NCBI RefSeq assembly: GCF_000275845.1
Contig: NW_006766884.1
Coordinates: 2,126,122 to 2,190,121 of the forward strand
Length of the DNA stretch: 64,000 nt
Direction of reading: 5' to 3'
DNA from: Dichomitus squalens LYAD-421 SS1
Lineage: Eukaryota; Basidiomycota; Agaricomycetes; Polyporales; Polyporaceae
The notes under the pieces were generated by a model. It had not been told where the DNA came from. It made no database searches and saw nothing but the letters and a program-made list of their open reading frames with translations. A program made the position numbers and the translations under genes. Below, one piece after another: positions 45,951 to 58,132 of the stretch. How positions within the stretch are numbered: the stretch's first letter is position 1; each line of letters starts with the position of its first letter.

Positions 45951-48900
45951 CTACACAGCAACGTCCTCGGCTCTCGACATGTTCAGCGTCCCTCGACTGA
46001 AGCCAGCCGCGAGCGCGTTGAATCCGCCCTCACGCACCTCCGAGAGGAACAGGTCGTGTTGGTCTGCCAAACGCTCATTGTTCCTTCGGATTTCCCTGAT
46101 CATGCCGTGTTCCCGCGCGCAGTTCGGGCACTCTGTCTCGTTCTCCGCCAGGCACCTGTCGCGAGAGGACGCCCGTTGAGCATATGGGAGAGCAGCGGAA
46201 CGAAGGAGCAAAGGAGGAATGGAACACATACCGTTGGTGGTAGCTGTGGCCGCACATGAAATGGACGGCCGGAAGATCGAGCCCGCCTTGGCAAGCGGCG
46301 CATTGAGTGACATGGAAGACCTTCGGTCGGTCAGGGTCCGCGAGCTCCTCGACCTGGCGCAGCTTCGCTTGTGTCTCCATTCGGTATGACAGGATGAGCT
46401 GTTGATCCTTTGAAAAGGAGTCAACTTCCCGCTAGACGCTACAATGGAAGGGGTACGCACTGTCTCTACTTCCTCACGCGCACTCTTAATCCGCGTCATG
46501 AGCCACTCCTTCACAAGCCCGACACTCGCGACGTCGTTCCTGCTCAGCACCTGCACGACGCTGACGGGTGGCATGATCTTCTCCTCGTCAATCACCTTCA
46601 ACACGTCCACGACGTCGTCGCGGTGTTTGGCGAGCAGCGCCGGCGTGCTTGTCAAGAAGCGCAGCACTAACGGGTAGAGGCGCTCCCGACCAGGGCCATA
46701 CTGCTTCAAACGGCGGAAAACCTCCGTGCTCGCGTCCGCGTCGCCTTCTTGGTGACGGTCCATGAAGAAGCGGATCACATCCTCGTGCATACCCATTCGT
46801 TCCCAGAGAAGCACGAGACCTGGCGTGAAGCTCCGGGTCGAGCAGAGGATGAGCGCGTGCGTAGGATCGTATGGCAGGCTTGTGTTCTCAAGAAGTGCGA
46901 GAGCCTTCGCATCTGCTGCAGCGTCTACATGTGCGCCTGGTTGGGACAGGTACAACTCGAAGAGGGTGTTCCACACGGCAACCTGGTCGCGCTTCTCAGT
47001 CTCCTCGTCTGCGTTCGGGTCGACTTCGAAAGGAATAGGTTCGGTGTTCTCCGCGACCTGCCCCCACCGCTTGCGCGCAACGGACTCGAGGAATCGGACG
47101 AAGTGATTGGTGTGGTCGACAAAGTGGGCAAAGTATAAGCGGGGAGAAGGGCGCTTGACGGTGGTAGCCCGAGGCTTTGCGGCCGTAGCGGTAGTTGGTG
47201 TACCAGGCGGCGAGTCGCTCTGTCGTGAGGCATCATGGACAGAGTCGCGGCGAGCTGATTCGGATTGCTTTACCGCATTAGATTGTATGGATTGGGGCGC
47301 ATTGTCGGATGGAGAAGGGATGCTGACGACTGAGGCTCGGTTGAGGGCGAGGTACGACAGGTAAGATGGTCCGCGGTCTCGCTGCCCTGTTGGTGATGCC
47401 TCTGGTCCGTCGGTATCCACCGTCAATGGCGAGAGACTGGTGCAAATGTCAATAAGAAGGTCTGTCGTCTCTTCAGGGAGGTTGTCGAGCATCGCACGGC
47501 CATATCTTGCAAGGTTGCTCTCCGCCTGTGTGAATCCCAATCAGTACGTCGTCGTGCATGCACCGTTGAGCTACTTACAGCTTCGGCGCCCAATCTCCTG
47601 AGGTATGTCAGCGCGTCTTTGTAGTTGCCTGCGTCTTCAATCTGTATCCGGAGGTAGTCTTCGTGTCGCTCATACTTCTTCGCCAGGTACGATGCATGCT
47701 CGAAGTACCCCGCCTGCCGACATACCCGGATCGCAGTGTCGAGGTCGAATGGCAGCTCATCCTTCTCGCCGTCTGCGGATGTACGCAACGACTCACGCTT
47801 GATAAAGCTGTCGAGCCGCGTCACATCCTTCAGCTTAGTGTATGTGTTCAGAAGGAGAGTCGTGTGGTCGGAGTTGGCCAGACCTAGCGAATGAAGCTCT
47901 TGCAGGTACGTTACGAGGTTGTGTATTCGTTGCGCGTCCAGGAACTACGATGAAATCAGTTGGGGACTCGACATGCGACTACGCATAGAAGTACCTTGCG
48001 GATGACGTAGCTTGGCTGGACATAGCGGAGAGTCTGAATGTACTGCGCCATCGCACCGTCGTAATCGCCTTTATTGTACAAGTGATCACCGTACTGCTTG
48101 TGGATGTCAGCGATATGCGACTCGTCCAACTTCTGCGTCTCAGCAATGTTGAGCGCCAAAAGGTACAAGCCCTTCCGGTACAACATATCTAGCTTCGTAG
48201 ACGTCGGCTTCTCCTCTAAGCATATCAGCTGATGGCCATGTCAACCCGTGAATAAAAGCCCATAAATCGAACCGCGGAAGGACTACGAACCGTGCCGTTG
48301 TTTGAAAGCACGTAGAGCTTGCCCCACGCCGAGAAGATCTCGCGGACTCCTTCAGTAAAGGTATTCGTGTGGGCGACAAACTTGTTCTCAGGGTCGAACA
48401 CCGACACCTTCGTAATGTCTGACCCAGCAGGTGCAACATTGCGAGCGACGAAATTCCGGACCGTAGCAGACGCGGCAGAAGCGGAGGGCGTGAAGGGTGG
48501 TGAGACGATCACGATATAATTGCGATGTGTGTGAATCTTAGACTTCAAGCCTGTGGTGTACGTCAGGCAATTGCACCATGGACAAGATTGTGAGTGGACA
48601 TGACCTTCATAGGCGTAACATCCTCCTCGACTCTCGGACCCGACCAAGTATATGGCTTCATCCCTCGCGACCACAATCTCCTGGGCCTTCCAGTCCATGA
48701 TTGCGCAGCCGAGCCCCGCGCCGATCTCGTCGACGACCGCGGGGGTACCCCCGCTACCCTTTCCGGACGCTTGATAGCAGAGGACATGATTCGTGGTCAC
48801 GATAAAGAGGTACACGTTGGGTATTTCTTCTGTAGGTTCGCGGAAGCCGAGACCTGTGATAGGCTCGGTTGGGGACTCGTGGATAACGCGCGGTCTAGGG

Positions 48901-49664
48901 AGGGTGCTGAGCGAGCCGGAAGTGGAGTAGATGGACTGGTCGAGGTGGCGGTAGAGAATAACCGTTCCATCTCCAAGACCGATGGCGAGGTAAGATAAGG
49001 TGGCTGAAAGGGCTATGGTAGAGACCTGGCGTGCAGGGGTTACTCACGGTTGCAAGGCTACGCGGTATCATTGTGACTCACGGGATGGGGACGGTTTCCG
49101 CCTTGAACCTTCGCTGAGCGGAGCAGCAGCGGGCTTCCTGTCTTCTTGTCGAACTTCTGCAGGTCCCAAACCTTCAAGAAGGGATGTCGCGCAGCATCTT
49201 CTTCCTGGACAGATAAACTCGTATGCGTACTCCAGCCAATGGATGACGAGCGGACATACACCAAGCGTGATCAGGATGCCCCTCCGCTCCGCCATGTGCG
49301 TTACCCGGCCGCCGGTGTGCGCGATCCAGCTCTTCGCAATCTCAAAGTCCCGGTTGAGAAGGTACACACTGCCATGGATGTCCGCGACTATTAGACCGAC
49401 AGAAGACGCGGCAATGGTTGATATTTCTGGTGTTTTCTGCATGCATTGGTCAAGGGTGCGAGGAATGCGGGGTAGAGCATGTTATCGTACCTGGAACACT
49501 TCTGGTGCGCTGCCAAGGTCGTGGATGTCCTTAACTGGTACTTGGTCGAAGAACGGGAATTGCCTCCACTGGAAGGATAAAAGATCCTGCGGCCGTGGTA
49601 TGTTAGACTAGACTGAATGACGTACTGCTGGTGCGGCAGCACTTCCTGTAAGTTGCTGTGCCAT
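45951..49664 (-). CDS. VPS11: Vps11, HOPS/CORVET tethering subunit
   Basis: Eleven exons (49626-49664, 49491-49586, 49260-49436, 49082-49204, 48605-49025, 48291-48550, 47995-48228, 47579-47944, 46461-47525, 46232-46407, 45951-46155) give 1053 residues, the expected size. The N-terminal 370 residues form the beta-propeller (FQWRQFPFFD, VGLIVADIHGSVYLLN, HPFLKVWDL, YLAIGLGDGTVILYRHLD). Clathrin-type helical repeats follow (GDHLYNKGDYDGAMAQYIQT, YLAKKYERHEDYL). A C-terminal RING-H2 is built from CAACQGGLDLPAVHFMCGH, SYHQRCL and ECPNC. Vps11 is a core subunit of HOPS and CORVET, driving fusion at the vacuole and endosomes. Some boundaries were picked by homology-like frames, notably the GTTCGT donor at 48290 and a 39-nt first intron. 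Intron 48551-48604 is in frame and could be read through. Confidence 0.95.
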
Positions 49665-50213
49665 AGCTATGCAGGGAGTTGATCCAGGGTATCGAAGGGA
49701 CTCTTGCAGAGGGTATCCGACGCTTTGTATGTGCTACGAGCTTTGCGCAGCCAGAGGTGCGAGGAGCGGGAGAGCGTGTGCAGGGAATGATGCCGTTCAA
49801 GAGTCGCGGAGTGAGGACGAAGACTGGTGATTGTGTACAGACTCGGAGACTGACATACACACAGTGAGGTTTGTGAACAGGAAAGCGTGTAGACAGCTCC
49901 AGAAGCGACCCGACGTCGGGATGAGCGAGCTGTGGGCGACGCAGCACGCTGGTCGGCCTGTCCAATACGTTGACATAACAATCTTTCAATAAGCCGCATA
50001 ACCGAGCCTGTCAGGCATGATTAACTCCAAATAAGCACGCCTTCCAATGTGAGTTAACAAATTAGACGCCGGCACCATCCCGTATTCTGCCGCGTTTTCT
50101 GTTCATTCACCGAACATCCACCACCACCACTACCACTCCTTATTCCGTGCGTACCCTCCCTCCGTTCTGCGACGGAGATGCTTACTAGTTTTCATCTTCT
50201 AGGCGTCATCGTC
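49665..50213. promoter_or_regulatory. Shared upstream region of VPS11 and ATP18
   Basis: These two genes diverge from this 549-bp gap, so it probably contains both promoters. A GTGCGT..TTCTAG pair at about 50147-50203 would fit a 5'-UTR intron of ATP18. No specific factor site was identified. Confidence 0.45.
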
Positions 50214-50518
50214 ATGAGCTTCCTCGGTCTCCGCAAGTGGCCCACTCCCGTCCGTCCCTTTCTGAGACTTGCTACAGTCCTCTGACCCCTGCAATAGGTT
50301 GCCAAGCCGCTGTGGCCCTTCGTCACAGCGAGTGTCTTGACGTGGTTTTTGGTGGGCAAGATGCAGGACCTCGGTGTCAAGTGTGAGTCATTCCTGTCCA
50401 GCAGTACGCAGTTGCAGCGCACTCGGCTAATGTGACACGTCTACCTCCAGCGGAGGGCTTCCGCAACGACCCCCGCAACCCCTACGCAGCCCAAATTGCT
50501 AAGGAGTCTCATCACTAG
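50214..50518 (+). CDS. ATP18: Mitochondrial ATP synthase subunit J
   Basis: Exons 50214-50249, 50298-50382 and 50451-50518 give 62 residues. The sequence starts MSFLGLRKWPTPVAKPLWPF, has a single hydrophobic helix (VTASVLTWFLVGKMQD), and ends NDPRNPYAAQIAKESHH. This is the typical layout of the Fo subunit j/i, a one-helix inner-membrane protein of the peripheral region of F1Fo ATP synthase. All three exons join in frame with canonical sites. It is too short for an ORF-length filter and appears only after splicing. Confidence 0.93.
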
Positions 50519-51180
50519 AAAATACCTGTACATTCTGCGCAGTGGAACAATTTATCCGGTCTTGACGTGCCGGTGCCAGCTTGATATGACTCGCTGCGCG
50601 CGCCGAACTCTGCCGGTCATGTTCGAAGATCCTCGTTATCGTGAGGGCACGATCGAACATTGGCCACATGCATATGTTTCATACATTCAAGGTGACTCTT
50701 GCCGCGATCGTTCGACCGGACGGTCTCAGTCGGGCAGTTTGCCGAGGCACGCTCGCGCTTGGGGTCGATATTTGCATCATCTCCCGTGGGCATGCTGTCC
50801 TGCGCTTCTTCTATAGCAATTTGTAGACCATGCCCGGCGCCCTCAGCGTTCTATTGGTATCGCGCTCTGCATACTCATCTTCGTGGATATGCCGACATTT
50901 ACTGCGGATGTTTACCTAACGCGGAGCCATGCTGCCGGTGCTGCGATCTCCTGAAGTAGTCTCAGATTCATTCGCGGAGGAGCAGCCACGTTGATTTCAC
51001 GAGCGTGGCGTACGCTTGCCGATGTGCCTGTATGATGGTGCGCAGTGCAACGTTGCAGTTTCAGGGGCTGTGTTACGAATGGTGTCCTTACAGGGTATAA
51101 AACCCCTGAACCAAGACAGAATTTACTCAAACAGCCCAACGATCGACTTTCAACTCCACATCAGCATCTCATCCCGCAAC
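50519..51180. other. Intergenic with promoter of the Rossmann-fold gene
   Basis: ATP18 3' flank and upstream region of the next gene. No gene recognised. Confidence 0.5.
51096..51102 (+). promoter_or_regulatory. TATA box of the Rossmann-fold gene
   Basis: TATAAAA lies about 80 nt upstream of the ATG at 51181, a strong match in a standard position. Confidence 0.6.
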
Positions 51181-52142
51181 ATGCACGTTTACGTACTTGG
51201 CGGTTCCAAGAACATTGGCTACTTTGCTGGCCTAAGACTCCTGAGTTCGTTCTCGTATTGTCTTGTTGAAGTATCCTCTCTAACCTGAGTCATTCAATGA
51301 CACAGAGCAAGGAGCAACCATCACGTATCTCCTGCGTTCTCCAAATACGTTCGATAACGATGCAGAAATGCAGCTCTACATTCAGCAGGGCAAGGCCCAG
51401 CTCGTCCGTGGCGACGGCCTCAATCTCGAGGACGTCCGAAACGGGTGGCAGAAAGCCCTCGAAGCTGGAAACGGCAAAGTTGACGTTGTCCTCTTCACCA
51501 TCGGTATGCTCCCCTTCCATTCCGTAGGTGCCCGCACGCTCACATGCTATTTCTACAGGCGGAACCCTCGCATTTACTCTGAAAGGCGGTCTTGCCCTCA
51601 ACCATCCCAACCTCTGCACCCAATCCCTCCTCAATGTCCTAAGCTCCATACCCTCCTCCCTCCGCGCGCCGGACTCCCAACCTCACTTCGTCGTCGTCAC
51701 TTCGATGGGGTGCACTGCTGCCTCGCACAAGGCGGTCCCGCTCTCGCTCAAGCTGTTCTACAACATCCTCCTCCCGGCTCCGCACGCGGACAAGCTCGGG
51801 GCGGAGCGCGTGCTCGCGCATGTCGCGGGGCTCTCTTGGCAGGCTGAGGACAAGGTCAAGGCAGAGATCTTGCCGGAGGGATGGGAGGGCACCCCGGGAC
51901 TGCCTGGGCCGGGGGAGCTGAAGCACGTAGTCGTTATCTGGCCGTCACTGTTGACGGATGGAGTCTGTAAGGCAGATGAGGAGAGGAAGCCTGGTGAGCA
52001 CGCGCCGTATCGGGCGTTGAAGGATGGGCACTCTGGGGACGCATATCGCATCTCGAGGAAGGATACGGCGCACTTCATCGTTCATGGGGCACTGGCTAAT
52101 TGGGACAATTGGGAGGGTTCGCGCGTGACCCTTGCTTACTGA
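51181..52142 (+). CDS. NAD(P)-binding Rossmann-fold protein (NmrA/SDR-like)
   Basis: Exons 51181-51244, 51306-51503 and 51559-52142 give 281 residues. The N-terminus MHVYVLGGSKNIGYFAGLRL carries a GGxxxIGxxxG dinucleotide-binding turn after the first beta strand. Then come ATITYLLRSP (second strand), KAQLVRGDGLN (acidic residue after strand 3), VDVVLFTIGG and FVVVTSMGC (strands 4 and 5). This is the order expected of an extended or atypical short-chain dehydrogenase like NmrA. No Tyr-x3-Lys catalytic pair is clear, so it may be a redox sensor or atypical reductase. A strong TATA box lies about 80 nt upstream. It converges with the alpha/beta hydrolase gene, leaving a 136-nt gap. Confidence 0.88.
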
Positions 52143-52278
52143 GTTGTGGGGCGGGATCTCCTTGTATTCGTGATACTATATAGACTATTCATGAACTCGT
52201 GTGCAATAGGGTATGAAAGTATCTGTAATTCAGGTATACAGAAGCGGGGAAGTAGATACTATTCATTCGCAAACCACG

Positions 52279-54112
52279 TTAATCCAGGGATCGTTTCCGC
52301 TCAGCGAAGCTCTGGAGGATACTGATCAACGGCCCCCGACGTGTCTTGGTATCGAAAACCTGCGCGTGGTCGATGCCCCTATACCACAGTACCTCCAAAC
52401 CCTCCTTCTGCCAGCGGAACTTCGGCTCGTCCGTGACCTCGTCCGTCAAGTATTGCCGAACCTCCTTTGCATCGACGATCTGGTCCAGCTCACTCAGCAC
52501 AACCGCGACGTTCCTCCCCTCGATATCCTCCTTCCATAGAATATTCTCCGCCCAGAAGAAGTGCCGGGCGAGCGTGCGCGCGATATCGGGATCGCGGCTA
52601 GCGAAATACCACAGCTGCCACTCATTTGCCGTGCGCGGCTGACGGTAGACGAAGTTGTACGCGACGCTCGGTTGATGGAGGAGGAACGGGATCGGGTCGA
52701 TGAAAAGCCACGCGGAGACGCGCGCGCTGAGCGTCGGGTCGCGGAGCATGTGCGCGGCGTGGACGGTGCCGTAGGAGTGGGCGGCGACGACGACGCGGGA
52801 GATGGAGTGTACGTCGAGTAGGGCGGTGAGGGCCGCGAGCATTTCGGGGCGCGAGAGGGGAGGGGCGGAGATGTGCATGCTGATGGCGAGGCATTCGGTT
52901 GCCAGGATCCCGACATCGGGGTCAGCGTCGGCGAGCTCTTGTAGGAAGGGTACGTAGGGCCATAGGCCAATCTAACAAGGGAGTTGTCAGCATTGGGATA
53001 TTGATGAATCGTTCGAAACGTACGCCGATGCCGTGGAGTAAGAGGATTGGGTCCTTAGCGGTCGAACGATGAGGTCGGAGCCAGTAAATTAGACCATCGT
53101 GAGTTGACTTATTGGAGAACGCTGTCAGTGGGCGAGGAGGGAAGCAGCACATCCATGAGCCGTAGGTATAATGTCTGAAACCCTTGAAATGCAATTGGAT
53201 GGTCGTTATGGTATCGATGAAAGCGACAGTCTGCTCCAAGTCAGGCCTTCAAAACCTGGAAGGAGGATATCTACTCACAAGATACCAGAGCAGGGGTCTG
53301 TACGCCGTCACGACTGGGTCAAGTGAAACCTTGATGGCGCGTACAGTGTGATCTCGACCGTCCTCTGTCTTGTGCCCGAGGAGCTGTTCGATGTTACGCA
53401 GGTACCCTTCGATCTCTTCTGCCCACTCTTCGTGCAGGCCGTCTGGGTGAGTACCAAAGAACGCCCATGACAGCCAGTCAAGCAGGTTTTCGCGTCTGAT
53501 AAGTTTCGAGTCTGCGAAGTAGAACCACCCGGTAGCATAAGTTTCGTCGCGCAATTGCGCAAAACACTTCGCGAAGAGTGCTTCGCGCTCTTCGCGGGAG
53601 GGCAATGGAGGGTGTGTGGCAGCCTATAGGGAAAACAGTAGGTCAGACTCTTCGAATGACCGCTCTCAAGCCCGCGTCAAATGAGAGCGATGCTCAACGT
53701 AGCAGGAATGATTTGTAATCAACGGAAGAAAGAGCGCATGATCCAGATGACAAGCAACCGTATTCTGTCCCGGTGAGTTTATTTTGTGAGTTTATTTTGA
53801 ACTGTTAAGAGCGTGCGGAATGCTGATAGTTCCATGTCACGTCGTCATACCAAACATTTCCAGCAGCCTCGGTGGCGATATTATGAGATCGAAGTGACCT
53901 CTCACCTTCTGCAGTAACCTGTTCCGCGGTACAAAGACCAGCAGGTAGAAGGAAGCCTCTAGACCGGCATATATGGCTATCCAAGGGGAGTATAGCGCAT
54001 GTTTATAGTACCAGCTTGCGCACATGTAGGCTATGCTGAGAGGTGTGATGAGTTGAAGGGCGAAGATGGAGAGGCGGATGAAAACATATTCCGGTAGAGA
54101 TCGTCCAAGCAT
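52279..54112 (-). CDS. Membrane-anchored alpha/beta hydrolase
   Basis: Exons 53906-54112, 53279-53623, 53024-53230 and 52279-52971 give 483 residues. The first exon holds two hydrophobic segments (IRLSIFALQLITPLSIAYM and LEASFYLLVFVP), implying membrane insertion. The hydrolase core follows: DPILLLHGIG (oxyanion region), VVVAAHSYGTVHAAHM with nucleophile Ser near residue 319, ENILWKEDIEGRNVAVVLSE then the likely acid in LDQIVDAKEV, and His in GIDHAQVF. Substrate unknown; lipid or ester hydrolysis is the usual guess for this type. Intron 1 is long (282 nt) but has GTGAGA..CTATAG ends, and the joined sequence QKAATHPPLPSREEREALFA is smooth. Confidence 0.9.
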
Positions 54113-54525
54113 GTTATAGGGAGGAAAGTTGGGGAATATCGCGAATCCTCCGTCGATAAAGTGGGTTCCCTTTATATGTGCAGCAGGAGCGTTGCTATCA
54201 TGGTGGAGCTAAACGACGCCGCCGACCTCGAGGATAGTGACACCACCGTGAGGACGTCGAGCAAGCTTCACGCCCCTGGCCCAAGGCCCGCAACCCGCCC
54301 CGCGGGCCGCGCGCGGTTCTCTTGGGCGCTCTACGGCAGCCAATTTAGTCTCCGATACATAGCTCAACACCCTTGCCTTACAAGATTTGAGACTCCGAAT
54401 AGGAGCGTCAAAATCCGCTTACAGGCAAACTTTCCGTCAACGTCGTCCTCAACGACACCGCCCACGCCCCTCACCACCTGAAGGCCGCCCCCGTATCACT
54501 CTCGCATCAGGCTGTCTAGACAAAC
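54113..54525. promoter_or_regulatory. Shared upstream region of the hydrolase and zinc-finger genes
   Basis: A 413-bp gap between two divergent starts (54112 minus, 54526 plus), likely carrying both promoters. No specific site identified. Confidence 0.45.
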
Positions 54526-56096
54526 ATGGCCAAGAAAAAGAATAAGCAGGTACGTGATAATCCTGAGTCAGGCTGCTTATCCTCAACGGTTCCCAGATCC
54601 TCCGTCCGTGGTGCTGGTATTGTGAGAGGGAGTTCGAGGATGAGAAAGGTAACTTGTTCTCGACATATTTCCCCCAAACATGTATTGACATTCTTTCCAG
54701 TGCTAATGCAGCACCAGAAGGCCAAGCACTTCAAATGCAATATGTGTCCTCGTCGCTTGAACACAGCAGGCGGTTTGGCAGTTCATATCCAGCAAGTCCA
54801 TAAACTCGAGCCTGAGAAGTAAGCTTCTGCCTGCTATTCGCATTCACAACTCTTTCGCATTCACAACTCTTTCGCATTCACAACTCTTTCGCATTCACAA
54901 CTCTGATTCTCTTTGCAGTCTTCCTCGAATTGAGAATGCCCTCCCGGGACGTGATGGCTACGAAGTGGAGATTTTCGGTATGGAGGGCATCCCAGCCCCG
55001 GATGTGGCGGACTACAAGCGACGTAAGGAGATCGAGCTTGGTTTGAACCCCGGCACTATCACGCAGCCACAGGCGAAGCGGCCGAAGGTTGAAAACCGTC
55101 CCCTCTCGGAGGACGAGCTGAAGGCGCAGCTCGAGGCCCACAAGGCCCTCATGGGCGCTTCGGAAGTATCCAGTGTTCCTTCAGTGCCAGAAGGGGCATC
55201 AGGCGCGGTGTACGCAGCCCCTTCGCAAACATATGCCGCCCCTCCGACTGCAGTCCCGACGCCCGTCATGTCCCCTCCCGGTATCCCTCCTGTTATGCCA
55301 CCAGGTGCGCCCCCCTTCGTGCCCGGAGTTCCTCCTCCAGGTTTCCCAGGACAGCCACCTTTCCCGTTGCCTGGCATGCCTCTACCGCCTGGGTGAGTCG
55401 CATCTGTTCGTCTGTTGGTTCTATCCCTTGGTATTGATCAAGTCATCAACAGTATGCCACCACCGCCGGGATTCCCGGCCGTGCCTCCACCATTCGCTGG
55501 TCAGCCGCCCCCAGGCCTGCTGCCTCCGGGTGCGCCACCGTTCCCTCCAGGTGTGAGACCTCCTTTTCCACCTCCATTCTTTCCCCCCGGTATGCCGCCA
55601 CCTGGTATACCACTTCCAGGATTCTCGCCGCCTCCGGGGGTTGTCCCTCCTGGCGTCGTTCCTCCTATGCCCGGTGCGTCATCAATATCACCTGCGGGAG
55701 TACCTGGGGCTCCAGCACCTCCCGGTGCTCCCAATTTCGTCCCATCTACCGCTCCTACGGTCCAAGCGACGCCGCCTACCCAACATCAGCAGCAACAGCA
55801 GCAATTCGCACCCACAGTGCCACCGACTCCGCTGGTGTTGCCGAATCCGTCGTTGGCGCAGGTCAATCCCACATTCAAGAAGGATACCGTTCTCAAGTGG
55901 CAAGATCCGAACTTTTCCCCCGTAAGTACCGGTAATTTCTTGATCTTGCTCGTAAGCTGACGCTTCTTCATAGGAGGAAAGACGGTCGAGACACCCTAAG
56001 TACTTCTTCCCTGTGTCCACTGACGGCCCTGTGCCCAACGTGCCTGCCGAGGAGATGCGCGGCAAGAAGCGAGCCAGGGCCGAGGACTTCTTGTAG
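54526..56096 (+). CDS. BuGZ/ZNF207-like C2H2 zinc-finger protein
   Basis: Exons 54526-54549, 54597-54648, 54701-54818, 54919-55392, 55453-55921 and 55974-56096 give 419 residues. [20 protein letters not shown] leads into two close C2H2 fingers, [22 protein letters not shown] and [22 protein letters not shown]. An [11 protein letters not shown] segment follows, then a very long Pro/Gly/Met-rich low-complexity region and a basic C-terminus [11 protein letters not shown]. This is the layout of ZNF207/BuGZ and plant SUF4. BuGZ binds microtubules and Bub3 at kinetochores and forms condensates through its Pro-rich tail; fungal members are barely studied. I did not identify a certain Bub3-binding GLEBS motif. 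Confidence 0.92.
54837..54904 (+). repeat. 17-bp minisatellite inside an intron
   Basis: Four perfect tandem copies of TTCGCATTCACAACTCT fill most of intron 3 (54819-54918) of the BuGZ-like gene, up to its acceptor. Confidence 0.92.
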
Positions 56097-58132
56097 CCGA
56101 CGAAAGCAGCTCTGCACTTGCTGGCGCCGAAGATTTTTGAGATGGGAAGACGCTACGTCGCAGCGCAAGAATGGGATGTGCTCATCAGTCCGTCCCCTCT
56201 ACCCGTTACTTTTCCCCATCACCGGTTTGACTCATTCCTGCCTTACGCATGTTTCCGACGGTCAAGTCGGACGAGAGGAGGTCTCATAAGAAGCTGGTGG
56301 TAGCCTTTAGGCAGATCATGCGGTGCGGTGCTTTCAACCCTTCCCTTATGTTACGTCTTTTTACCGATAGCATGCACTGGTACTATGTACGGTCGGTCGT
56401 TTCTTCTCTTTCCCAATCTTGTCACGCGACAGCTAGCACTCGCGGCGTTGCAGCACTCCGTACATGTATAAGAAAGGTTTGTGTGTTTGTGTGTGAAACG
56501 TTTGGGTATGATGGTGTCAGTTGCAGGTATTGCTTATCGTCCCAGCGAGCCCGGTATGGCTGTGCAGCCTGGATTGACTTCGAAGGATGCGTTGTATAAG
56601 GAAAATAATCCATGTCTGTCGCCATCCAGTTGTTGTGGGAGTCACCGTGGACTGACTGCTGGCAGCATAGCTTTCGTTTGATCATCAAGGGCGTAATTCA
56701 GGGAGACCTTGTCGACAAGTACTATTGGGTGAGCCACAATCTTCCGAATTTGAGAACGTAGATATATCGACATGTCAATCTACATCGACGTCTCAATGCG
56801 ATACACTTGCGCTAGTTCGTGTGGGGATCAGGGTCTGGTCTGGGGGAGGTCTTGTTAGGCGGTGTCATCCTTGGGGGTTGGCGGTGGGATTGAATGTGTC
56901 AGGGGCTTGCTGGAGTTAATGGGATACGACTTTCCCCCTGGCCCAGAATATACTTCATGCCATGGCTTCCAATGTCTTCGATGGCCATTCATCGGTCTGA
57001 GATGTGGCGTGGGCCATCTGCGAGTAATCAGGGGTACGTATGTAGACCCTTTCTGAGAGTGTTGATTTTTCACGATGGTGTATCTCCACAGCGGTGGGAA
57101 TCACGGCCATTATCGGTGCCCAATTGTGTCCAGTTTCATAGGGGCGTGGATGAGCTCTTCCAATGCGGGGACCTCTTCCTGGGGTTACCCTGCCTGTTCC
57201 AATCTCTGCTAGGATTCCACTTGAGTGCGGATGTTGTAGGATTGCGATATTACGACGCACGGCTTGGATGTCTTTCTTGGAGTGTGGCCGTGGACTTGCG
57301 TCCCTCAAGATTCTCTTCACACAACTCGGGCATACAGGATTTGGTACGTTCATGATCGGGGCAGGAACACATGTTTCTATTGGTATGTCGGCTGCGCTAG
57401 CTTGCTCTACGCCAACGTTCAAACGTTCACGTGTTACACAATTCTGATACGAAATGTACTAACACAGACACGGTTCCTGTCTCTACCAAATCTTGTTCTC
57501 TTCGACCACGTATCTCCCACTGACTTCCTGTACGACCAGGGCTCAGGTATACCGACTGTCGAGCCCATATAACACACAAAAATAGAGCGGCGTGAAAGGT
57601 CGGTGTGGCGATAAGGGCTGTGACGGACTGTGGCTCAGGGCCGTGTAACCAAGGCAATCAAAGGTGATTCGAGTCGAACTGTATGGACAGGGATCCACAG
57701 GTTGAAAGTAGGGACCTGAGGGAGGCTGGTAGTAGAAGTATTACCTACTATGTATTTAGTAGCATGGCGAAATTCAAGTCAAGCAAGCGCGCGCTCCTCG
57801 GCCCGGGTCACGCTTACGCCCCGGGTCTGCCCGTGCTCTTCATGCCACGGCGGCCGTTGGCGCATGATAATATGCTCTCCCACTAGCAGCGTTCAATACA
57901 TCGATCACCAACTTGACCCCTTCCTTTAGCCGGCTCTCAAGATCTCAGAGTCTCGAAGCTCGGGGGACGATAACCACCTGCGTTGTCCAGGAGCGCGTAG
58001 GGGGGGACTCATCAAGTGCTCTTTTCTCAGGGGCTCCATCTCAACGACAGCTGTAGTGAGTTCCAACTATGTCGGGCCGTCTGTCTCTCGCAATGCTCAC
58101 GCCCACAATATGTACTTGCATAGTGCCACGTC
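56097..58132. other. Intergenic, no gene recognised
   Basis: The first 600 nt look like 3' flank of the zinc-finger gene. Overlapping frames at 56890-57450 on both strands lack domains. A tRNA-like A-box at about 57630 was examined and rejected. Confidence 0.45.

Noticed and set aside
57620..57690. tRNA-like A-box (TGGCTCAG) and a GATTCGAGTC B-box-like site
   Set aside because: Acceptor and T-arm bases do not pair and the B-box deviates; no cloverleaf can be drawn.
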